Origin: Pseudomonas sp. PGPPP3
Lineage (GTDB): Bacteria; Pseudomonadota; Gammaproteobacteria; Pseudomonadales; Pseudomonadaceae
Reading direction: 5' to 3'
DNA: 14,807 nucleotides
Assembly (NCBI GenBank): GCA_002256055.1
Contig: NKIE01000021.1
Span: 1 to 14,807 of the forward strand
The translations under genes were made by a program, and so were the position numbers. A model generated the notes under the pieces. The model ran no database searches. It saw only the letters and a program-made list of their open reading frames with translations, and had not been told where the DNA came from. This document shows, piece after piece, positions 9,954 through 14,807 of this stretch (position 1 is its first letter; each line of letters opens with the position of its first letter).

Positions 9954-10262
9954 TCAGCTGCTTGCGCCAGATTCCAGTGCAGGGCAAAAAGCAGACGAGG
10001 TGTAGCAAATCAGTTTTTGTGTCGACAGAAAACCACGGCAAACGCCTTTTAAGGCTACGCCAGTGGTAATTGCATCTTTAATAAAGGGTAAGGTAGTAAG
10101 CAGATGGCGATGCCGGCGAATGTGCGGCAATGCGCTCGCCAAGGTCGCCAGGCCAACGGCCAGAGACTCGGTACGCAGGCGCTCAAAAGCGGCAGCGCAC
10201 GATGTGTTTAGACCACTGCGCATGTTGCAGAGAGTCACGCCAATCAACGGCAGGCGAGGCAT
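9954..10262 (-). pseudogene. spuA: Decayed spuA (class I glutamine amidotransferase / gamma-glutamyl hydrolase) remnant
   Basis: A 102-codon frame at the place where spuA sits in P. aeruginosa, upstream of spuB and divergent from spuI. It begins MPRLPLIGVT, the start I remember for SpuA-type proteins (about 250 residues). Residues 57-68 TLPFIKDAITTG and 73-78 GVCRGF match the family block leading into the nucleophile elbow (TLPxIxxAxxxG..., GICRGF), with the catalytic Cys at residue 75 instead of about 110-115 as in E. coli PuuD. About 40 residues, including the GSPSN segment, are therefore missing between the N-terminal block and the elbow. Everything after the elbow, including the catalytic His and Glu, is gone. 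The tail (residues 79-102) looks unrelated. The frame is still open, with a poor ribosome site, so it might make a small protein, but it cannot be a working hydrolase. Assignment rests on remembered family motifs plus synteny. Confidence 0.75.
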
Positions 10263-10299
10263 GGGGCACCCGATTTATTGGTGTTATGGGTTGCGACCG

Positions 10300-10328
10300 A
10301 GATTAGCCTTGTTCGATTTTTTACACAA
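10300..10328 (-). promoter_or_regulatory. Candidate promoter for the spuA-remnant/spuB operon
   Basis: On the minus strand TTGTGT (10328-10323) and TAATCT (10305-10300) are separated by exactly 17 bp, a weak sigma-70-like pair. Its spacer overlaps the left arm of the inverted repeat at 10310-10350, so a repressor bound there would block it. If used, the transcript would start near 10293 and carry the spuA remnant as a leader of roughly 400 bases before spuB. Motif matches are only three of six in each box. Confidence 0.3.
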
Positions 10329-10350
10329 TAGGCCTGTAAAAAATCGAACA
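10310..10350. promoter_or_regulatory. Perfect 16-bp inverted repeat, candidate PauR (PuuR-like) operator
   Basis: TGTTCGATTTTTTACA (10310-10325) and its exact reverse complement TGTAAAAAATCGAACA (10335-10350) are separated by 9 bp. Each arm reads AAAAAATCGAACA from inside to outside, like the E. coli PuuR box AAAATATAATGAACA, whose hallmark is the A-rich start and GAACA end. PauR is the PuuR homologue that represses polyamine genes in P. aeruginosa. The site lies in the shared control region of spuI and the spuB operon. The repeat is seen directly. The identity of its binding protein is inference. Confidence 0.7.
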
Positions 10351-10370
10351 CAGGCACGAGAACAGCAACC

Positions 10371-10433
10371 TGAAGAGCCCCAACAACAGGGTACGAATGC
10401 CCTGAAAAGCCCCAAAATTGGCCAGCGAGCCCC
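10371..10433. repeat. Short direct repeats in the spuI leader
   Basis: TGAAGAGCCCC (10371-10381) and TGAAAAGCCCC (10403-10413) differ at one base and start 32 bp apart. A partial third copy, GAGCCCC, is at 10427-10433. A short imperfect hairpin (CAGGGTA/TGCCCTG, 10387-10404) lies between the first two. The 277-bp stretch from 10263 to 10539 also holds the operator at 10310-10350 and a lone TTGACA at 10459-10464. I see no convincing complete promoter for spuI. Confidence 0.35.
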
Positions 10434-10539
10434 TTTTTAGGGCACAATAGGACCGCGCTTGACAGAGGTAGGGGTTTAAGATTGACTCGACCTGTGCCAT
10501 TTGCATGATTGATATTTTTAACAAGAAAGGTGTTGCATC

Positions 10540-11916
10540 ATGTCGGTTCCCCCGCATGCCGTTCAGCTCAATGAAGCGAACGATTTTTTAAAGAAACATC
10601 CCGAGGTTCAGTTCGTCGACCTCCTGATTGCCGATATGAACGGTGTAGTCCGTGGCAAGCGCATTGAACGCGCCAGCCTGCACAAGGTTTACCAGCGCGG
10701 CATCAACTTGCCCGCCTCTCTATTCGCCCTCGACATTAATGGCTCTACAGTAGAAAGCACCGGCCTAGGCTTGGACATCGGCGACTCTGACCGCGTGTGC
10801 TACCCGATCCCGAACACCCTCAGCAATGAGCCATGGCAGAAACGCCCTACCGCTCAACTGCTAATGACCATGCACGAAATGGAAGGCGAAGCCTTCTTTG
10901 CCGACCCTCGCGCTGTCCTGCAGAAGGTCGTGGACAAGTTTAGCGCCCTGGGTTTGACCATCTGCGCTGCATTCGAGCTTGAGTTCTACCTGATTGATCA
11001 GGCCAACGTGAACGGCCGCCCACAGCCGCCACTGTCGCCACTGTCCGGCAAGCGCCCGCAATCCACCCAGGTCTACATGATCGATGACCTGGATGAGTAC
11101 GCCGAATGCCTGCAAGACATTCTTGAAGGTGCCAAAGAGCAAGGTATTCCGGCCGACGCCGTGGTCAAGGAAAGTGCCCCGGCACAGTTCGAGATCAACC
11201 TGCATCACGTCGCCGACCCGATGAAGGCCTGCGACTACGCGCTGCTGCTCAAGCGCCTGGTGAAAAACATCGCCTACGACCATGAAATGGACACCACCTT
11301 CATGGCCAAACCGTACCCCAATCAGGCGGGTAACGGACTGCATGTTCACATCTCAATCCTCGACAAAGATGGCAACAACATCTTCAAGAGCGAAGACCCG
11401 GCCACTAACGATTTCCTGCGCCACGCAATTGGCGGGATCATCGAAACCATGCCGGCATCGATGGCGTTCCTCTGCCCGAACGTTAACTCCTACCGCCGCT
11501 TCGGCGAGAAGTTCTTCGTGCCGACCTCGCCGACCTGGGGCATCGATAACCGCACCGTAGCCCTGCGCGTACCGAACGACTCAGCCGACGCCGTGCGCAT
11601 CGAACACCGCGTTGCCGGTGCCGATGCTAACCCGTACCTGGTCATGGCCTCGGTACTGGCTGGTATTCACCATGGCCTGACCAACAAGGTCGAGCCTGGC
11701 GAGCCCGTGGAAGGCAACGCCTACGAGCAGACCGAAGCCAGCCTGCCGAACAACCTGCGTGATGCGCTGCGCGAGTTGGACGACAACGAAGTAATGGGCC
11801 GCTACATCGATCCGAAGTACATCGATGTGTTCGTCGCCTGTAAGGAAAGCGAGCTGGCAGAGTTCGAATATTCGATCTCCGACCTTGAGTACAACTGGTA
11901 CCTGCACACCGTTTAA
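10540..11916 (+). CDS. spuI: Gamma-glutamylpolyamine synthetase SpuI (glutamine synthetase family)
   Basis: A 458-residue PauA/PuuA-type ligase, paralogous to SpuB and divergently transcribed from it. Catalytic landmarks of the glutamine-synthetase fold are present: FELEFYL with Glu146 and Glu148, Glu218 in QFEINLHHV, HVH at 268-270 in GNGLHVHIS, Arg338 in DNRTVALRVP, and EHRVAGADANPYLV at 355-368. The N-terminal NGVVRGKRI block (35-42) is typical of the non-ammonia-using PuuA group. Length agrees with the PA0296 protein (458 residues, from memory). AAAGG lies about nine bases before the ATG. It differs clearly from SpuB, so the two probably prefer different amines, as in P. aeruginosa. It ends at a strong terminator. 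Confidence 0.94.
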   Translation: MSVPPHAVQLNEANDFLKKHPEVQFVDLLIADMNGVVRGKRIERASLHKVYQRGINLPASLFALDINGSTVESTGLGLDIGDSDRVCYPIPNTLSNEPWQKRPTAQLLMTMHEMEGEAFFADPRAVLQKVVDKFSALGLTICAAFELEFYLIDQANVNGRPQPPLSPLSGKRPQSTQVYMIDDLDEYAECLQDILEGAKEQGIPADAVVKESAPAQFEINLHHVADPMKACDYALLLKRLVKNIAYDHEMDTTFMAKPYPNQAGNGLHVHISILDKDGNNIFKSEDPATNDFLRHAIGGIIETMPASMAFLCPNVNSYRRFGEKFFVPTSPTWGIDNRTVALRVPNDSADAVRIEHRVAGADANPYLVMASVLAGIHHGLTNKVEPGEPVEGNAYEQTEASLPNNLRDALRELDDNEVMGRYIDPKYIDVFVACKESELAEFEYSISDLEYNWYLHTV

Positions 11917-11928
11917 GCGCAACACCCC

Positions 11929-11956
11929 ACGCCGGCATTTATGCCGGCGTTGTTTT
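11929..11956 (+). terminator. Terminator after spuI
   Basis: A perfect 9-bp GC-rich stem ACGCCGGCA/TGCCGGCGT with loop TTTA is followed by TGTTTT. It begins 13 bases after the spuI stop, so the binding-protein genes downstream probably need their own promoter in 11957-12080. I can see no convincing -35/-10 pair there. Confidence 0.85.
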
Positions 11957-12080
11957 ATCTGCGTAACACCCAGCTGCTTGCATGCCTGCGCGCCATGGCC
12001 ACCGGGACTCATGGCTCACGCCTGGCGTTTGTAGCCCCCGTGACCGCCACTGCCATGCATTGCTACCCCTGGAGATTGTC

Positions 12081-13139
12081 ATGCTGCGTATTCTTGCCCC
12101 GTTAACACTGACCCTGGCACCACTGCTGGCCAGCGCCGGGGACGTGCTCACCATGTACAACTGGAACGATTACATCGCTCCTCAGGTGCTAGTGAATTTC
12201 GAGCGCGAGACCGGCATCCGGGTGGACTATCACACCTTCAGTACCGTGGATGAGCTGCAGCAGGCCATCGACAGTGGCAAGCCCATGGACATTGCCGTTC
12301 CCTCCTACGACCAACTGCCTGCACTGATCGACAGCGCCGCCATCCTGCCGCTGGACAATAGTCAGCTGCCCAATCGTCAATACCTAGACAAAGAGCTACT
12401 GAGCAAACTGGCCGCCTTCGACCCTCGCAACAGATATGCCGTCCCCTACCTGTGGGGGTCTGTCGGCCTGGCGATCAACACCGTGGCCGCCGAAAAAGCC
12501 TTTGGCGGCCCGCTACCTGAAAGCTGGAGCCTGTTGTTTGACCCGGCACAAAGCCAGCGCCTGGCCAGTTGCGGTATCAGCGTATTGAACGAGCCTGCGG
12601 AAGTGCTCAGTGCGGTGATGACCTATCAAGGCCGCAGCCTGACCCACAGCGCACCGCGGCAAATCAAGCGTGCAGGCGAGTTACTGCAGCAACTACGCCC
12701 GAACCTGCGTTACGTCGATAGCCAGCGCTATATCGACGACCTGGCCAGCGGCAAGCTCTGCCTGGCCTTAGGCTGGGTCGGCGATGCGCTGAACGCCGCC
12801 AAGGCGGGACAACCGGTTAAATTCGTGATCCCCCAAGAAGGCGCAGCCCTGTTCATGGATACGCTAGTGATCAGCAAGTCCGCCCAGCGCCCTGACCTCG
12901 CTCATAAGCTCATCAACTACCTGATGCAGCCCAAGGTCGCGGCACAAATCACCAGCGAAACCCTTTACCCCAGCGCCAATACTGAGGCCAAGACTTTTCT
13001 TGCCGCCGATCTGCGCGATCAACAAGGGCTCTATCCCGACCGTGAAACCAAGCGCCGCTTGGCTGTCATCGGCATGCTGCCAGAACAACAGAAGGCAGCC
13101 CGCCAGGAAGCCTGGGACAACTTTAGCCAAGGCCACTGA
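12081..13139 (+). CDS. PotF-family periplasmic polyamine-binding protein, orphan copy 1
   Basis: A 352-residue solute-binding protein with a signal peptide (MLRILAPLTLTLAPLLASA, cleavage about residue 19) and the PotF start LTMYNWNDYIAP. By analogy with PotF the pocket is kept: Trp28, Asp30, Glu174, Trp232-x-x-Asp235, and Phe258-x-Asp260. Trp232 is as in PotF, whereas SpuD and SpuE have Tyr. An amine ligand is therefore likely. Putrescine or agmatine are guesses from the position next to an AguR-like gene. It corresponds in position to P. aeruginosa PA0295. The ATG at 12081 has GGAG six bases upstream; the frame is open further 5' but without a signal-peptide-compatible start. No ABC permease is adjacent, so it must use SpuFGH, another importer, or act in sensing. 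Confidence 0.9.
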   Translation: MLRILAPLTLTLAPLLASAGDVLTMYNWNDYIAPQVLVNFERETGIRVDYHTFSTVDELQQAIDSGKPMDIAVPSYDQLPALIDSAAILPLDNSQLPNRQYLDKELLSKLAAFDPRNRYAVPYLWGSVGLAINTVAAEKAFGGPLPESWSLLFDPAQSQRLASCGISVLNEPAEVLSAVMTYQGRSLTHSAPRQIKRAGELLQQLRPNLRYVDSQRYIDDLASGKLCLALGWVGDALNAAKAGQPVKFVIPQEGAALFMDTLVISKSAQRPDLAHKLINYLMQPKVAAQITSETLYPSANTEAKTFLAADLRDQQGLYPDRETKRRLAVIGMLPEQQKAARQEAWDNFSQGH

Positions 13140-13199
13140 CCACTTACGAATGCCCGCGCACCCACGCCCTTGATTAACCGCTTTTTCCAGGAGATCGTC

Positions 13200-14258
13200 A
13201 TGCCCCGCTTCCTTGCGTCGCTGTCACTGGCACTGCTACCTCTACTGGCACACGCCGAAGAGAGCATTACCGTCTACAACTGGAACGACTACATCGCCCC
13301 CGAGGTGCTGCAGAGTTTCGAGAAGGAAAGCGGCATCCGCGTCGACTATCACACCTACAGCACCGCCGAGGAACTGGAAAAACTCATGGCCAGCGGCGTC
13401 GCCATGGACGTGGCCGTGCCGTCCCATGACGCCCTGCCAGGCCTGATCAAAACGGCCGCGATTCAGCCACTGGACCTCACCCTGCTGCCAAATCGCGAAC
13501 ACCTGGACAAGCAGTTGCTGAGCAAACTGGCGGCCTTCGACACGAAGAATCTGCATGCAATCCCCTACCTCTGGGGCTCGGTGGGCCTGGCGATCAATAC
13601 CGTAGAAGCCGAAAAAGCCTATGGCGGCCCGCTGCCTCATAGCTGGAGCCTGCTGTTCGACCCCGAGCAGAGCAAGCGCCTGGCCAGCTGCGGCATCGCC
13701 GTGATCGACGCCCGCGACGAAGTGCTCTCGGCACTGATGATGTACCAAGGCCGCAGCCTGGCCCACAGCCCACCCAGCCAGATCAAACGTGCTGGCACGG
13801 TGCTGGAGCAACTGCGCCCCAATCTGCAGTACGTCGACAGCACGCGCTACATCGACGACCTGGCTAAAGGCAAACTCTGCGTAGCCCTGGCCTGGGTGGG
13901 TGATGCCCTGGCCGCCCATGACTCTGGCCAACCCATCGAGTTCATCATCCCCGAAGAAGGTTCGGTGGCGTTCGTCGACAGCCTGGTGATCCCCAAAAGC
14001 GCCAAGCGCGCCGACCTTGCCCATCGTTTTATCGACTACCTGATGCAGCCAAAGATCGCCGCGCAAATCACGGAAGACACTCTATTCCCCAGTGCCAACG
14101 CCGACGCCAAAGCCTTTCTTGACCCGGCCATCAGCGCCCTGCCCGGCCTCTACCCGGACCGCGACACCAAGCGCCGACTGGCCGCCTTGGAAGTGCTACC
14201 AGAGAAAAACATCCAAAGCCTGGAACAGGTGTGGGGCAATTTTACCGCGCCCCTGTGA
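13200..14258 (+). CDS. PotF-family periplasmic polyamine-binding protein, orphan copy 2 (tandem paralogue)
   Basis: Also 352 residues, aligning essentially without gaps to the protein at 12081-13139. By eye roughly two thirds of positions are identical, including ASCGI at 162-166, GSVGLAINTV at 126-135 and the C-terminal LYPDRDTKRRLA at 317-328. The signal peptide ends at about residue 19 (LLAHA|EES). Pocket residues by analogy with PotF are again Trp28, Asp30, Glu174, Trp232, Asp235, Phe258 and Asp260. The ATG at 13200 has GGAG six bases upstream in almost the same leader (CAGGAGATCGTC) as copy 1 (CTGGAGATTGTC), so the ribosome site was duplicated too. It lies 60 bp after copy 1 with no terminator between, so co-transcription is likely. 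Confidence 0.9.
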   Translation: MPRFLASLSLALLPLLAHAEESITVYNWNDYIAPEVLQSFEKESGIRVDYHTYSTAEELEKLMASGVAMDVAVPSHDALPGLIKTAAIQPLDLTLLPNREHLDKQLLSKLAAFDTKNLHAIPYLWGSVGLAINTVEAEKAYGGPLPHSWSLLFDPEQSKRLASCGIAVIDARDEVLSALMMYQGRSLAHSPPSQIKRAGTVLEQLRPNLQYVDSTRYIDDLAKGKLCVALAWVGDALAAHDSGQPIEFIIPEEGSVAFVDSLVIPKSAKRADLAHRFIDYLMQPKIAAQITEDTLFPSANADAKAFLDPAISALPGLYPDRDTKRRLAALEVLPEKNIQSLEQVWGNFTAPL

Positions 14259-14316
14259 CTTGCCGCGGCGCGCCGAGTGACGTCCAATAGCGGCAACAGC
14301 CTCTAAGGAACCGCCC

Positions 14317-14807
14317 ATGTCGCGCCCCGTCAGCAGCCGTAAACCGCGCGCCAGCAGCCAGCTGCGTATCGCCGCCATCCTCGACGCCGCCCGCAGCCTG
14401 CTGGCCGAGCAAGGTGTTGGCGGCCTGTCGGTGTATTCGGTGGCGGAGCGCGCACAAATGCCACCGTCCTCGGTGTATCACTTCTTCGCCAGCGTACCGG
14501 CCATTCTCGAGGCCCTCGATCCGGCCAGCCTGCGTGACTGGCGTGATCTGGCACGCGTGGTGGAGCAGCGCATGCTGGCGATCTATGCCGCCGACCCCGC
14601 CGCCTGCCAGCTGATCCTGGCCCAGCACGGCCTCACCGAAGTGACCCAGGCCGACCGCCTGCACGACATCGAACTCGGCGAATTGATGCAAGCCCTGTTC
14701 AACCAGCACTTCCAGCTGCCCAGCCTGCCGGACGATGTCGACGTATTCGCCCTGGCCATGGAGCTAGGTGATCGGGTGTATGCGCGCTCAGTGCAGCAGC
14801 CCGGCCT
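14317..14807 (+). CDS. TetR-family regulator, AguR-like, 3' truncated by the window end
   Basis: The reading frame is open to the end of the window, covering 163 codons. The N-terminus is basic (SRKPRAS). The helix-turn-helix is at about 18-58 (IAAILDAARSLLAEQGVGGL, then SVAERAQMPPSSVYHFF), the TetR signature. Its position after a PA0295-like gene and on the same strand matches aguR (PA0294), which represses the agmatine deiminase operon aguBA in P. aeruginosa. aguB and aguA would be expected just beyond the window. AAGGA lies seven bases before the ATG. After the helix-turn-helix, helix 4 looks short (SVPAILEAL and then directly DPASLRDWRDL), so an in-frame loss of about 15 residues is possible. 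I leave the symbol empty because agu genes are not seen. Confidence 0.85.
   Translation, partial: MSRPVSSRKPRASSQLRIAAILDAARSLLAEQGVGGLSVYSVAERAQMPPSSVYHFFASVPAILEALDPASLRDWRDLARVVEQRMLAIYAADPAACQLILAQHGLTEVTQADRLHDIELGELMQALFNQHFQLPSLPDDVDVFALAMELGDRVYARSVQQPG

Noticed and set aside
10353..10366. A sigma-54-like GG-N10-GC pair (AGGCACGAGAACAGCA) upstream of spuI
   Set aside because: The -24 part is good, but the -12 part reads CAGCA instead of TTGCA and there is no visible enhancer site. Chance matches to GG-N10-GC are common in GC-rich DNA.
10459..10487. TTGACA hexamer followed by TTTAAGATTGACT as a sigma-70 promoter for spuI
   Set aside because: The best -10 match (TAAGAT) is only 12 bp from TTGACA, and nothing acceptable lies at 16-18 bp.
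10244..10557. Short minus-strand frames upstream of the spuA remnant (about 67 and 78 codons)
   Set aside because: They run through the palindromic control region, have no ribosome site or recognisable motif, and overlap each other.
14264..14276. GC-rich palindrome (CGGCGCGCCG) between the second orphan binding protein and the regulator, as a terminator
   Set aside because: It has no loop and no T-run. It is simply a GC-rich self-complementary stretch.

Overview
The window is a chromosomal stretch from a Pseudomonas-type gammaproteobacterium. The evidence is gene content and order: a HacB-like acylase, spuH-G-F-E-D-C-B, a divergent spuI, PotF-type binding proteins and an AguR-like TetR regulator. 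This matches the polyamine/agmatine locus of P. aeruginosa as I remember it (about PA0294 to PA0305). Base composition is moderately high GC, codon use is GC-rich, and Shine-Dalgarno sites are strong. I do not assign a species. I see no mobile element, tRNA, rRNA, CRISPR array or phage gene.

Layout. Positions 1-891 (+) hold the C-terminal part of a penicillin-acylase-family enzyme. It converges on an unrecognised acidic 158-residue protein (958-1434, -), with a bidirectional terminator between them. A terminator at 1596-1624 closes the large minus-strand operon, which in transcription order reads spuB (glutamylpolyamine synthetase), spuC (polyamine:pyruvate aminotransferase), spuD and spuE (periplasmic binding proteins), spuF (ATPase), spuG and spuH (permeases). 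The last three overlap by 4 bp each. The first four cistrons are each followed by an RNA hairpin without a U-run. spuI (10540-11916, +) is divergent and ends at a strong terminator. Next come two tandem, equally long, clearly duplicated PotF-family binding proteins with no permease of their own, then the start of a TetR/AguR-like regulator cut by the window end.

How it works together. SpuD/E capture putrescine and spermidine for the SpuFGH importer. SpuI and SpuB gamma-glutamylate polyamines, and SpuC offers a transaminase route. The two orphan binding proteins presumably deliver related amines (putrescine, agmatine or other) to SpuFGH or act as sensors. The control region between spuB and spuI carries a perfect 16-bp inverted repeat with GAACA ends, resembling E. 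coli PuuR boxes, so it is a good candidate PauR operator.

Most notable: between spuB and the divergent promoter, where P. aeruginosa has spuA (class I glutamine amidotransferase/gamma-glutamyl hydrolase), there is only a 102-codon remnant. It keeps the SpuA N-terminus and nucleophile elbow but has lost an internal block and the whole C-terminal half. Otherwise this is a known pathway locus. I did not find an entirely new system. The novel points are local: the decayed spuA, the duplicated orphan binding proteins, the operator, the hairpin pattern and a possibly shortened regulator.
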